From Bradyrhizobium sp. ISRA430 (GTDB lineage Bacteria; Pseudomonadota; Alphaproteobacteria; Rhizobiales; Xanthobacteraceae): a stretch of 64,000 bases of DNA. A model generated the notes under the pieces. The model worked only from the letters and a program-made list of their open reading frames with translations, searched no databases and was not told the DNA's origin. Position numbers and translations under genes: made by a program. Below, piece after piece: positions 34,011 through 42,505 of this stretch; the stretch's first letter is position 1; each line of letters opens with the position of its first letter. The stretch spans positions 5,890,001 through 5,954,000 of the forward strand of contig NZ_CP094516.1 in the NCBI RefSeq assembly GCF_029909975.1, read 5' to 3'.

Positions 34011-35146
34011 GTCGCACCTCCGCCGTTCTTGGCGGCCTCATATTGCGTCATGAAGGCCGGCGACATCGCGCGAAGCCGGGCATCGTCGATGCGCCCGGAC
34101 CGGGTGATGTAGCTGTAGGCAAAATCCATCAGGTCGAGATTCATATGGTCGGCGAAATGCTCGTACCAGCCGGCCGAGGTGCGGGCGGCATTGACCAGCT
34201 TCTGCACGACCGGCTTGCGTTCGGCCTGATAGCGATGCAGCGCGGTGGCCAGATGCGCATCCGATTCCAGCGCCTTCACCAGCGCAATGGCGTCCTCGAT
34301 CGCGAGCCGCGTGCCGGAGCCGATCGAGAAATGCGCCGAGTGCAGGGCATCGCCGATCAGCACCATGTTCTTGAACGACCAGTGCTCGTTCCACACCCAG
34401 GGGAAATTGCGCCAGACCGACTTGTTGGAGACCAGGCAATGGCCGCCGAGCGTATCCGCAAAGACCTCCTCGCAGATCCCTTTGGATTGCTCGACATCCT
34501 TGTAGGCGAAACCGTAGGCCTGCCAAGTCGCATGGTCGCATTCGACCAGGAAAGTGCTCATGCTCGGCGAATAGCGATAGTGGTGGGCATTGAAGGCGCC
34601 GCGGTCGGTCTTCACGAAGGTCTGCGACAGCGTGTCGAAGCGCTTCGAGGTCCCGTACCAGACGAACTTGTTGGAGGAGTAGGACAGCGAGGTGCCGAAA
34701 TCGCCCTCGAAGGCGCGACGCACCAGCGAGTTCAGGCCGTCGGCGGCCACGATCAGATCGTGGCCGTTGAGCTGGTCGATCGCATGAACTGGCGTGTCGA
34801 AGCGTGATGTAACGCCGACATCGAGCGCGCGCTGCTGCAGGAACTTCAACAGCTCGAGCCGCCCGATCGAGGAGAAGCCGACGCCGTCGATGGCGACGCT
34901 GTCGCCTTGCAGGTTCAGCGTGATGTTCTCCCAGCTCTCCATGTGCGGCGCGATTGCATCGACGGTCTCGGGGTCGTCGGCACGCAGGAATTCCAGCGCC
35001 TGTTCGGAGAACACGACGCCAAAGCCCCAGGTCGCGTCGGCCGGGTTCTGTTCGAACAGGTCGACCTGATCCTCGGGGTGACGCTTTTTCCAGAGATAGG
35101 CGAAGTAGAGCCCTCCGGGCCCTCCGCCGATCACGGCGATCCGCAA
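34007..35146 (-). CDS. FAD-dependent aryl-CoA hydroxylase (salicylyl-CoA 5-hydroxylase-like)
   Basis: A 379-residue flavoprotein monooxygenase. The FAD-binding motif is IAVIGGGPGGLYFAYLWKK; the second FAD motif DLIVAADGLNSLVRRAF and the third MVLIGDALHSAHFSIGSGTR are intact. The DATWGFGVVFSEQALEF block is characteristic of SdgC-type salicylyl-CoA 5-hydroxylase and of the N-terminal half of anthraniloyl-CoA monooxygenase/reductase; the second half of the latter is absent. The TTG start at 35146 has GGGAGG six bases upstream. The palindrome at 35159-35182 touches this ribosome binding site. Expected product: gentisyl-CoA (or 5-hydroxyanthraniloyl-CoA). Confidence 0.88.
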   Translation of the reverse strand: MRIAVIGGGPGGLYFAYLWKKRHPEDQVDLFEQNPADATWGFGVVFSEQALEFLRADDPETVDAIAPHMESWENITLNLQGDSVAIDGVGFSSIGRLELLKFLQQRALDVGVTSRFDTPVHAIDQLNGHDLIVAADGLNSLVRRAFEGDFGTSLSYSSNKFVWYGTSKRFDTLSQTFVKTDRGAFNAHHYRYSPSMSTFLVECDHATWQAYGFAYKDVEQSKGICEEVFADTLGGHCLVSNKSVWRNFPWVWNEHWSFKNMVLIGDALHSAHFSIGSGTRLAIEDAIALVKALESDAHLATALHRYQAERKPVVQKLVNAARTSAGWYEHFADHMNLDLMDFAYSYITRSGRIDDARLRAMSPAFMTQYEAAKNGGGAT

Positions 35147-35158
35147 CGTCTGCCTCCC

Positions 35159-35182
35159 TAATTGACAGTATACTTACTATCT
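35159..35182. promoter_or_regulatory. 24-bp palindrome-like box, candidate MarR operator (copy 2)
   Basis: TAATTGACAGTATACTTACT plus ATCT. The core AGTATACT is fully symmetric. It matches the box at 30970-30993 in about 18 of 24 positions, including ATTGACAG and ATACT. It lies 13 bases ahead of the hydroxylase start codon. Confidence 0.6.
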
Positions 35183-35406
35183 CAGGGTAGACTAATGTGC
35201 TCCGGCCTCCCGCGCCAGAGGAATTATCGGCAAGGCATGGCGCCCGGAACACGATCCGGTCGCGCGTTTGACGCGATTTCCGAAACCGTCATCCGGCGAG
35301 CATAGCCAAACGGCGGTGGCTTGGCCACCCGGCCGTCAGACGCAGCGCTGCACCCGGATCCCTCACACGCCGCCAGATGTGGCTGCGCACGCTGTCCCGC
35401 GCGGTT

Positions 35407-36246
35407 CTATCGTGCCGCGAACGGCGCGAGCACCTCCTTGCACGCGGGCGACAGCCCTGCCGCATTGGATGCAAGGCACTGCGCGATGCGGCCGCCGCCC
35501 GGCGCGACGCCGGCACACAGCGTGCGGATGTCGCCGCCGCATGCCGACCGCACGATCAACAGCTCTTCGCGCGGCCGCAACGGCCGCAGCACGATCACGG
35601 TCGGCGCCGCGGCAGGCGTCGCCGCAGCGGCAGGAGCCGCCCCTGCCGACGCAGCCGCCGCGCCGCCGGATGCAGCGTTCATGGCCTTCGCGCAGGCCGG
35701 CGACACCTTGGCCTTGTTTTTCTCCAGGCATTCGAGCGCCGCCGCGCCGCCCGGCGGCACGCTGGCGCAGACCTTGGGATAGTCGGCACGGCAGGCGCTC
35801 TTGATTGCCGCGACCTGCGCACTGCTCGGTTGCGTTGGCGCGGCGGCTTTGGGAGCGGCTGCGGCGGCCGGCTTGGCCGCGGGTGCAGCGGGGGGCGCCG
35901 CCTCGGTCTTCGCTGGTTCGGACTTTGCCGGCTCAGATTTGGGCGGCGCAGCTTCGCTCTTGGGTTCAGTGTTCGGCGCGGCCGCGGGCTCGATCGCGCG
36001 CACCGCGCTCTGGCAGGCCGACGACAGGCTCGACATGTTCTTGCTGAGGCATTGCAGCGCTTCGGCGCCGCCCGGCGTGACGCTCGAGCAATGGGCCTGA
36101 TAGTCGGCCCGGCATGCGGAGCGGATCGCGCTCTTCTGGGCATCCGTCGGCGCCTGCGCGAAGCTTGGTGCCGCAACTGCGAGGAGAGCCGTCGCCAGCA
36201 ACGCACGGCGCGTTGCGAGATGCTTGCTTGTCTTGAACATCTGCAA
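35407..36246 (-). CDS. Secreted protein with three cysteine-rich repeats (GLG1-like)
   Basis: A 279-residue protein with a Sec signal ending around SFAQAPT. It carries three copies of a module of about 45 residues with the pattern SACRADY-x3-C-x3-PGG-x3-L-C-L-x2-N-x5-S-x-AC (about 40-85, 145-190, 225-270), which is the cysteine rich repeat of the Golgi GLG1 protein (PF00839-like). Four cysteines per module should form disulphides outside the cytoplasm. The spacers are A/P/K-rich with PKSEPAKSEPAKTE runs. Function unknown; a structural or binding role at the envelope is likely. It is monocistronic. Confidence 0.8.
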   Translation of the reverse strand: MQMFKTSKHLATRRALLATALLAVAAPSFAQAPTDAQKSAIRSACRADYQAHCSSVTPGGAEALQCLSKNMSSLSSACQSAVRAIEPAAAPNTEPKSEAAPPKSEPAKSEPAKTEAAPPAAPAAKPAAAAAPKAAAPTQPSSAQVAAIKSACRADYPKVCASVPPGGAAALECLEKNKAKVSPACAKAMNAASGGAAAASAGAAPAAAATPAAAPTVIVLRPLRPREELLIVRSACGGDIRTLCAGVAPGGGRIAQCLASNAAGLSPACKEVLAPFAAR

Positions 36247-36404
36247 AATCCTGCCCTGTCGGTGGAGCGCGCGGCGTTCTGCTCAAGGCTCCCAAAAATT
36301 AATGCGATCGCAATCGTCGCGAGTGATACCTCGCGAGCCGCATCATTGGCCGCTTTGACTTCTACCGCAAGTAGATTGTGCCCGCCGAAAGTGACGTGAC
36401 GACG

Positions 36405-37406
36405 TCAGAGCTTGACCATGCGCTTGCCGCGGTTCTCACCCGCAAGCAATCCGATCAGCGCCATCGGCGTGTTCTCCAGCCCATCGATGATATCCTCCTG
36501 GACTTTCAGCCTGCCGGATTTGACCCAGGCCTGGAGATCGGCCAGCGCGCGGTCGCGCTGCTCCATGAAGTCCATCACGATGAAGCCTTGCATGACGAGC
36601 CGCTTCACCACGATCAACCCGGGCACGCCGCGCGGGCCGTGCGCGGAGGGCACGCCGTCATATTGCGAGATCGCTCCGCAGCAGGCGATGCGGCCGTAAT
36701 TGTTCATCTGCGGCAGGCAGGCTTCGAGAATGTCGCCGCCGACATTGTCGAAATAGACGTCGATGCCTTTGGGGGCGGCGGCGCGCAGCGCCTTGAACAC
36801 CGCGTCGTCCTTGTAGTCGACGGCGGCATCGAAGCCGAGCTCGGAGGTCAGCCAGTTGCACTTGTCGGTGCCGCCGGCGATGCCGATCACGCGGCAGCCC
36901 CTGATCTTGGCGATCTGGCCGACGATCGAGCCGACCGAGCCTGCAGCCGCCGAGACCACGATGGTCTCGCCTTCCTTTGGCTTGCCGATCTCGAGCAGGC
37001 CGAAATAGGCGGTGAGGCCGGCGATGCCGAACACACTGAGCAGATGCGTGAGCGGTTCGAGCTTCGGCATTTTCGTGAGATGCTTTGCCGGCACCGCAGC
37101 ATAGTCCTGCCAGCCGGTGTCGCCGAACACGATGTCGCCCGGCGCGAGCCCCGGCGCCTTTGCACCCACGACCTCGGCGATGGCGCCGCCGGCCATGACG
37201 CTGTTCGCCTCGACCGCGGAGCGGTAGGTCGCGCCATGCATCCAGGCGCGGTTCGCGGCGTCGAGCGAGATGTATCGCACGCGCAGCAAGGCCTCGCCGT
37301 CCTTCGGCTCCGGCACCGCGCTCTCCACCATCTTGAAATGTTCGGGACCAAGCTTGCCGCTCGGCTTTTCCACCAGAAGTATCTGGCGATTGACGTTTGC
37401 GCTCAT
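36405..37406 (-). CDS. NADP-dependent MDR oxidoreductase (alkenal/alkenone reductase type)
   Basis: A 333-residue zinc-independent medium-chain reductase of the YncB/CurA group. Hallmarks are FGDTGWQDYAAVPAKHL, GLTAYFGLLEIGKPKEGETI and the nucleotide-binding SAAAGSVGSIVGQIAK followed by VIGIAGGTDKC. The zinc-binding cysteines of alcohol dehydrogenases are absent. These enzymes reduce alpha,beta-unsaturated aldehydes and ketones with NADPH. It stands alone, with 208 bases to the divergent symporter gene. Confidence 0.92.
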   Translation of the reverse strand: MSANVNRQILLVEKPSGKLGPEHFKMVESAVPEPKDGEALLRVRYISLDAANRAWMHGATYRSAVEANSVMAGGAIAEVVGAKAPGLAPGDIVFGDTGWQDYAAVPAKHLTKMPKLEPLTHLLSVFGIAGLTAYFGLLEIGKPKEGETIVVSAAAGSVGSIVGQIAKIRGCRVIGIAGGTDKCNWLTSELGFDAAVDYKDDAVFKALRAAAPKGIDVYFDNVGGDILEACLPQMNNYGRIACCGAISQYDGVPSAHGPRGVPGLIVVKRLVMQGFIVMDFMEQRDRALADLQAWVKSGRLKVQEDIIDGLENTPMALIGLLAGENRGKRMVKL

Positions 37407-37615
37407 GGCGTTCCCTCTGTGATTGTCTGGCGATTATTGGTGCAGCCGCCGCAAAGAAAAGGTGCAGGCCGCATTCGTTGTGCGCTGCATGAAGGCTAGA
37501 GCGCGGACTTCCGTTTCGCAACGGGAACATTCATGCGCCGCGATGCACGCTAAGCGTGTTGCCTAGTTGTCGTATCTGCGACATCATGAAGCGCCGGTGT
37601 ACGTAGGGGTAAGCA

Positions 37616-38911
37616 ATGTCGAACAGGTTTACGCAATACATCCTGGCCGCGATGGTGCTGGGCATCGTGATGGGTTCGGCGATCTACAACTTCCTGCCCG
37701 ATACGCGCGCCGATTGGGCCTCGTCGATCAACCTGATCGCCATGATGTTCCTGCGCCTGATCAAGATGATCATCGCGCCGCTGGTGTTCGCGACCCTGGT
37801 CGGCGGCATCGCCCATATGGGCTCAGGAGCCAAGCTCGGACGCATCTTCGCCAAGACCATGGGCTGGTTCGTCAGCGCCTCCTTCGTGTCGCTGATGCTG
37901 GGCCTCGTCATGGTCAACCTGCTCCAGCCGGGCGCGAACTTCCCCGGCACGCTGCCGGACAGGGCGCAGTCGACCGGTCTGCCGGTCTCGGCGTTCTCGA
38001 TCGAGAAATTTCTGACCCATCTGATCCCGACCTCGATCGCTGACGCGATGGCGCAGAACGAGATTCTCCAGATCGTGATCTTCGCCGTGTTCTTCTCGGT
38101 GGCGATGGGTGCGATGCCCGAGCGCTCCAAGCCGATCCTCGCGCTGATCGACGATCTCGGCCACATCATGCTCAAGGTCACGAGCTACGTGATGCTGTTC
38201 GCGCCGCTCGCGGTCTGGGCTGCGATCACGGCGACGGTGGCCAAGAACGGCCTCCTGGTGCTCTGGAAGCTCGTCGTCTTCATGGGTGGCTTCTATCTCT
38301 CGTTGATGATCCTGTGGGCCATCCTGGTCATCGTGGGCTTCATCGTGATCGGGCCGCGCTACAGTCATCTGCTGAAGCTGATCCGCGAGCCGTTGATGAT
38401 CGCCTTCTCGACCGCGAGCTCGGAAGCGGCTTACCCGAAGACGCTGGAAGGGCTCAACCGCTTCGGCGCTTCGTCGCGGATCTCGAGCTTCGTGTTGCCG
38501 CTCGGCTATTCCTTCAATCTCGACGGCACGATGATGTACTGCACCTTCGCCAGCATCTTCATCGCGCAGAGCTATCACATCGACATGCCGCTCGGCACGC
38601 AGCTCGCGATGCTGGCGACCTTGATGATCACCTCGAAGGGCGTAGCCGGCGTGCCGCGCGCTTCCCTCGTGGTGATCGCCTCGACGCTGGCGCAGTTCAA
38701 CATCCCCGAGGCGGGCCTGTTGATGATCATGGGTATCGACACCTTCCTCGACATGGGCCGCAGCGCCACCAACGTGATCGGCAACACGCTCGCGACCTCG
38801 GTGGTGGCGAAGTGGGAGGGAGAACTCGGGCCCGAGCACGCGATGGAACCGGACGATGCCGTGCCGGGCGACATGGTGCCCGGCGAAGTGCCCGCGATGG
38901 CCGGCCATTGA
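37616..38911 (+). CDS. Dicarboxylate/amino acid:cation symporter (DAACS family)
   Basis: A 431-residue symporter of the GltP/DctA family. It has the re-entrant loop features AFSTASSEAAYPKTLEGLNR (HP1, serine-rich) and SLVVIASTL in HP2, and the helix 7 motif GYSFNLDGTMMYCTFAS and helix 8 DTFLDMGRSATNVIGN with the substrate aspartate and arginine. It imports C4-dicarboxylates or glutamate/aspartate with protons or sodium. Only 12 bases separate it from the amino-acid binding protein gene downstream, which uses a different transport class; both may serve acidic amino acids. Confidence 0.94.
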   Translation: MSNRFTQYILAAMVLGIVMGSAIYNFLPDTRADWASSINLIAMMFLRLIKMIIAPLVFATLVGGIAHMGSGAKLGRIFAKTMGWFVSASFVSLMLGLVMVNLLQPGANFPGTLPDRAQSTGLPVSAFSIEKFLTHLIPTSIADAMAQNEILQIVIFAVFFSVAMGAMPERSKPILALIDDLGHIMLKVTSYVMLFAPLAVWAAITATVAKNGLLVLWKLVVFMGGFYLSLMILWAILVIVGFIVIGPRYSHLLKLIREPLMIAFSTASSEAAYPKTLEGLNRFGASSRISSFVLPLGYSFNLDGTMMYCTFASIFIAQSYHIDMPLGTQLAMLATLMITSKGVAGVPRASLVVIASTLAQFNIPEAGLLMIMGIDTFLDMGRSATNVIGNTLATSVVAKWEGELGPEHAMEPDDAVPGDMVPGEVPAMAGH

Positions 38912-38923
38912 TGGGAGTGCGTC

Positions 38924-39847
38924 ATGCGCCCTTCAATGGCGATTGCGGGTGGCGGTTTGTTGCTGGCGGCGTGTCTGCTGGCAACCGGCGCCTCGGGGCA
39001 GAGCGGCGGCAGCGAAGGGCTTAGCCCGACGCTGTCGGCCATCAAGAATGCGCATACCGTGCGGCTCGGCTACCGCGAGAGCTCGCCGCCGTTCTCCTTC
39101 CTCGACCAGGCCAACCGGCCGATCGGCTACAGCCTCGAGCTGTGCGAGGCCATCGTGGAGGAGATCGGCATCGAGGTCGACGATCCCAATCTCGGAATCG
39201 AGTACGTCAAGGTCACCTCCGACGACCGCATCGACGCCGTACTCCAGAACAAGATCGACCTGGAATGCGGCTCGACCACGGCCAATGCCGAGCGCGGCAG
39301 GCGCGTCGCCTTCTCGCCTTTGATGTTCGTCGCCGGCACCAAGCTGATGGTGCCGAAGGCCTCCAGCGTCGCCGCCGTCACCGACCTGAAGGGCAAGACC
39401 GTGGTGGTGACCAAGGGCACCACCAACGAGCAAGCCATGCATGCGGCCGACAAGAAGTTCTCGCTCGGGCTGAATATCATCACGGCAGACGATCACGAGC
39501 AGTCGTACCAGATGCTCGCCGAGGGCAAGGCGGACGCTTTCGCGACCGACGACATCCTGCTCTACGGCCTGATCGTGCGCCACAAGGCGCAGGACAAGTT
39601 CCGCGTCACCGGCGACTACCTGTCCTATGATCCCTACGGCATCATGTTTCGCAAGGGCGAGCCGCAGCTCTCCGCCGTGGTGGAGCGTACCTTCCGCAAG
39701 CTCGGCTCAAACCACGACCTGGTCCCGCTCTACAACAAATGGTTCACCGCACGGCTTCCCACCGGCGAGCGGCTGAACGTGCCGATCTCGCTGCAGCTCG
39801 AAGAGGCGTTCAAGGCGATGGACGACTCGCCGAGCGCGAATAATTAG
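38924..39847 (+). CDS. Amino-acid ABC transporter solute-binding protein
   Basis: A 307-residue periplasmic protein with a Sec signal ending in ASGQSGG. The SBP_bac_3 fold is shown by LGYRESSPPFSFLDQANRPI, YSLELCEAIVEE and the second-lobe KGKTVVVTKGTTNEQAM. The length and style are of the GltI (glutamate/aspartate) group. GGGAG lies before the ATG. No permease or ATPase follows, so its ABC partner is elsewhere; co-transcription with a DAACS symporter is unusual and may indicate a shared substrate. Confidence 0.9.
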   Translation: MRPSMAIAGGGLLLAACLLATGASGQSGGSEGLSPTLSAIKNAHTVRLGYRESSPPFSFLDQANRPIGYSLELCEAIVEEIGIEVDDPNLGIEYVKVTSDDRIDAVLQNKIDLECGSTTANAERGRRVAFSPLMFVAGTKLMVPKASSVAAVTDLKGKTVVVTKGTTNEQAMHAADKKFSLGLNIITADDHEQSYQMLAEGKADAFATDDILLYGLIVRHKAQDKFRVTGDYLSYDPYGIMFRKGEPQLSAVVERTFRKLGSNHDLVPLYNKWFTARLPTGERLNVPISLQLEEAFKAMDDSPSANN

Positions 39848-39941
39848 CGGGATTTGCGCTGAGACGAACGGGCCGCAATCTCGCTGCTGTCCCTTCTCCC
39901 CTCACAAGGGGAGAGGGTGCAGCGCGCTTTGCTGCATCAAT

Positions 39942-40874
39942 TCAATCACCGCTCTCCCCAAACACCCGATCCAGCGCCGCACCGTAGGTCGCCTGCACGA
40001 GGTCCGGATACAGCTTCGCCAGCGCTTCCATCATCACGCCGGAGTTGATCTCCAGCACCTGCCAGGCACCATCGGCGCGGACGACGTCGATCGATGCGAA
40101 GGCGATGCCGATGGCGCTTGCGGCGTCGATTGCGAGCTTCACGCAGGCTGAGCGAACGTCGCCGTCGCCGACCAGCACCGGCCGCGCGCCGATGTCGAGA
40201 TTGTGCCGCCAGGTGAGGACGCGCCGCTCGCCCTGGGGCACGATCGCATCCAGCGCCTGTGCTTCGCGTTCGCCGAGACACCGGCCGTGTCCCGCCGCGT
40301 TCGCCAGTTCGCGCAATGTGTGCACGCCGTCGCCGACGACCGACGGACGCTCCTTGCGGTAGACGATCAGCGGCCTGTCATCGAGCAGGATGACGCGGAC
40401 CTCCTCCTCGATTTCGACGTAGGGGGAGATCACGAGGCCGAGGCTGGACGAGAAGATCTCGCTGACGGCGCGATCGAGTTCGTCGGGGTTCGTTGCCTTG
40501 AACACGAGGCGTCCCGAGGTGCCCTCATTGGGCTTCACCACCACGCCTTGCGGGGTCTGCGCAAGCAGCGCGCGCATCGCCTCGCGCCAGGCGGCCCCGG
40601 CGACATGTTCGCCCATGCTGGGATTGAGGAAGAGGTGATGGGCAATGCAGGGCACGCTGCTAAGCGCCAGCACCTCAGCGGTCGCGGATTTGTCGTTGGC
40701 AAGGCGATGCGCGATGGCGCTGTTGAGGCCGATATCATAGCCGAAGGCGAAGTGGCGCCTCTCGCCTCGGCGCATCGCGATCAGCCATCCACCGGGGCGG
40801 ACATCGACCGCGATGTCGTTAAGGGCGCAGTAGCGCCTGATCGCCTGGACGAAGATCCGCTCGCCGCCTGTCAT
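39942..40874 (-). CDS. ATP-grasp domain protein (cyanophycin synthetase / glutathione synthase-like)
   Basis: A 310-residue stand-alone ATP-grasp enzyme. The nucleotide-binding block is VVVKPNEGTSGRLVFKAT, with EEEVRVILLDDRPLIVYRK and the metal-binding VLEINSGVMMEALAKLYP near the end. It resembles the ATP-grasp half of cyanophycin synthetase or of GshF but lacks the Mur-ligase half. It should form a peptide-like bond between a carboxylate and an amine. AGGTGG lies upstream of the ATG at 40874. No substrate gene is adjacent. Several alternative starts further upstream give an N-terminus without family similarity. Confidence 0.75.
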   Translation of the reverse strand: MTGGERIFVQAIRRYCALNDIAVDVRPGGWLIAMRRGERRHFAFGYDIGLNSAIAHRLANDKSATAEVLALSSVPCIAHHLFLNPSMGEHVAGAAWREAMRALLAQTPQGVVVKPNEGTSGRLVFKATNPDELDRAVSEIFSSSLGLVISPYVEIEEEVRVILLDDRPLIVYRKERPSVVGDGVHTLRELANAAGHGRCLGEREAQALDAIVPQGERRVLTWRHNLDIGARPVLVGDGDVRSACVKLAIDAASAIGIAFASIDVVRADGAWQVLEINSGVMMEALAKLYPDLVQATYGAALDRVFGESGD

Positions 40875-41080
40875 GTCGCGTTCCACCTGCCGAACACCGC
40901 AAAAATGCGGGAAAGGGCGCCAAACGCGAGCGAAAATCAGAGCTATTCTTAATGAAATTCTCGCGAGCGAAATGGAAATTATCTGCTGCCCGGAAGGTCC
41001 TTTGAGCAAAGAAATTGCCGCAATGCACCTATCCAGAGGAAATCGTTAATTTTCCTGTCAAATCAACGGTCAATGCCGAT

Positions 41081-41094
41081 TTGACCTGCGTCAA
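41081..41094. promoter_or_regulatory. FixK/FNR-type box, TTGA-N6-TCAA
   Basis: TTGACCTGCGTCAA fits the FixK2 consensus TTG(A/C)-N6-(T/G)CAA of bradyrhizobia. It lies 147 bases ahead of the ferredoxin-NADP reductase start within an AT-rich intergenic region (40875-41241), which otherwise contains no gene. The match is read directly; control by FixK is inference. Confidence 0.45.
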
Positions 41095-41241
41095 TTGCAG
41101 CCGGAACGAGGTTGATTATTGGCCTCAATGGCGTAGATCACACACGCGAAATCCTCCGCCATGGCAAGTGGTGTTCGTCTCGTTGTCAGAGGCCGGGTAA
41201 CGCTTTTGTCCAAAGCCGCAAATATTCGGAATATCGAAAAA

Positions 41242-42015
41242 ATGAGCGCGTTTTACCGAGAGAAGGTTCTTTCCGTCCGCCACTGGACCGATACGCTGTT
41301 CAGCTTCCGTGCCACCCGCGATTCCGGCTTCCGCTTCCAGAACGGCCAGTTCGCGATGATCGGGCTTGAGGTCGATGGCCGCCCGCTGCTGCGCGCCTAC
41401 AGCATGGCGAGCGCTAATCACGAAGAAGAGCTCGAGTTCTTCTCGATCAAGGTCCAGGACGGCCCGCTGACCTCGCGCCTGCAGAAGATCAAGGAAGGCG
41501 ATACCATTCTGGTCGGCCGCAAGGCGACCGGCACGCTCGTTACCGACAACCTCATCCCCGGCAAGCGGCTCCTGCTGCTGTCGACCGGCACCGGGCTTGC
41601 GCCGTTCGCCAGCCTGATCAAGGACCCCGACGTTTACGACCAGTTCGAGACCATCGTGCTGGTGCATGGCTGCCGCCAGGTCTCCGAGCTGTCCTATGGC
41701 GAGCAGCTCGTCGCCAGCCTGCGTGACGACGAACTGTTCGGGCCGCTGCTCTCCGAGAAGCTCGTTTACTACCCGACCGTGACCCGCGAGCCGTTCCGCA
41801 ATCGCGGCCGCATCACCGACCTCATCAACTCCGAGCAGCTCTTCAACGACATCGACCAGTCGCCGCTCGACATCGCCACCGACCGCATCATGATGTGCGG
41901 CAGCCCCGCGATGCTGGAGGAGCTGCGCAACATGTTCGAAGGCCGCAGCTTCGTCGAAGGCTCGGGCAGCGCGCCCGGTCATTTCGTGATCGAGAAGGCG
42001 TTCGTGGAGCGCTGA
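41242..42015 (+). CDS. fpr: Ferredoxin-NADP+ reductase
   Basis: A 257-residue FAD protein. RAYSMASANHEEELEF is the FAD-binding RxYS motif, VQDGPLTSRLQKIKEGD follows, LLSTGTGLAPFASLIKD is the NADP-binding block, and MMCGSPAML with a terminal FVEGSGSAPGHFVIEKAFVER completes the bacterial subclass I pattern. It links NADPH to ferredoxin or flavodoxin. I start at the ATG at 41242 because homologues begin MS-FY-EKVLSV; an upstream start at 41161 adds 27 unconserved residues. It may supply reduced ferredoxin such as the FdxA encoded at 11424. Confidence 0.95.
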   Translation: MSAFYREKVLSVRHWTDTLFSFRATRDSGFRFQNGQFAMIGLEVDGRPLLRAYSMASANHEEELEFFSIKVQDGPLTSRLQKIKEGDTILVGRKATGTLVTDNLIPGKRLLLLSTGTGLAPFASLIKDPDVYDQFETIVLVHGCRQVSELSYGEQLVASLRDDELFGPLLSEKLVYYPTVTREPFRNRGRITDLINSEQLFNDIDQSPLDIATDRIMMCGSPAMLEELRNMFEGRSFVEGSGSAPGHFVIEKAFVER

Positions 42016-42079
42016 TCGCCGCTGGCGATGATCTTCGATCCGTTGCAGTCGTCGATTTGAGGCGTTGCCACCCAAACGT

Positions 42080-42207
42080 CGTCGTCCCGGAAGCGCAGAT
42101 CCGGGACCCATAGCCCCAGGGTGCAGTTTGGCGAAGACCAGTAACCACTAGTTTCGCGCCCCAACTTCTCCCTGGGGTTATGGGTCCCGGCCTTCGCCGG
42201 GAAGACG
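42080..42207. repeat. Interspersed palindromic element, GTCGTCCC...GGGAAGAC type
   Basis: Same family as 13010-13147: GTCGTCCCGG, GGGACCCATAGCCCCAGGG, a divergent centre, then CCTGGGGTTATGGGTCCCGG. Confidence 0.78.
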
Positions 42208-42252
42208 CTGGAGTCCGGGGACCGATTTCTCGGCGCATCTCGAGCACTCGCT

Positions 42253-42363
42253 TCACTCTCCGCCAATCTCCCGCACCCACCTCCATCCCTCGACTTTGTT
42301 TTTGGCGGCCTTCGCGCGGGCCTTGCTATAGGCTCGCTCCAAAGTCTGGAGGCGATGCCGCAT
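42253..42363 (-). CDS. Possible small basic protein
   Basis: A 36-residue frame starting MRHRLQTLERAYSKARAKA and ending GWRWVREIGGE. It is strongly basic and looks protein-like rather than random, but the ribosome binding site is weak and there is no other support. It is the only candidate in the 490-bp gap between fpr and the glutamate synthase-like gene. Confidence 0.25.
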   Translation of the reverse strand: MRHRLQTLERAYSKARAKAAKNKVEGWRWVREIGGE

Positions 42364-42505
42364 GGTCGCTGACCTGTCGTCTGTTGCACCGCAAAAGACC
42401 CTGCCCATCGGATGGATTGATTTGCGCCGGCCACCGGCCGCGTCATATCCGTAGACGGGACAATGGCGTAGTGTGTCCCGCCATTCTGGATAAGAGGGTG
42501 TCGCC

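Noticed and set aside
41111..41127. Second FNR-like box TTGA...TCAA
   Set aside because: The spacer is nine bases rather than six, outside the FixK/FNR consensus.
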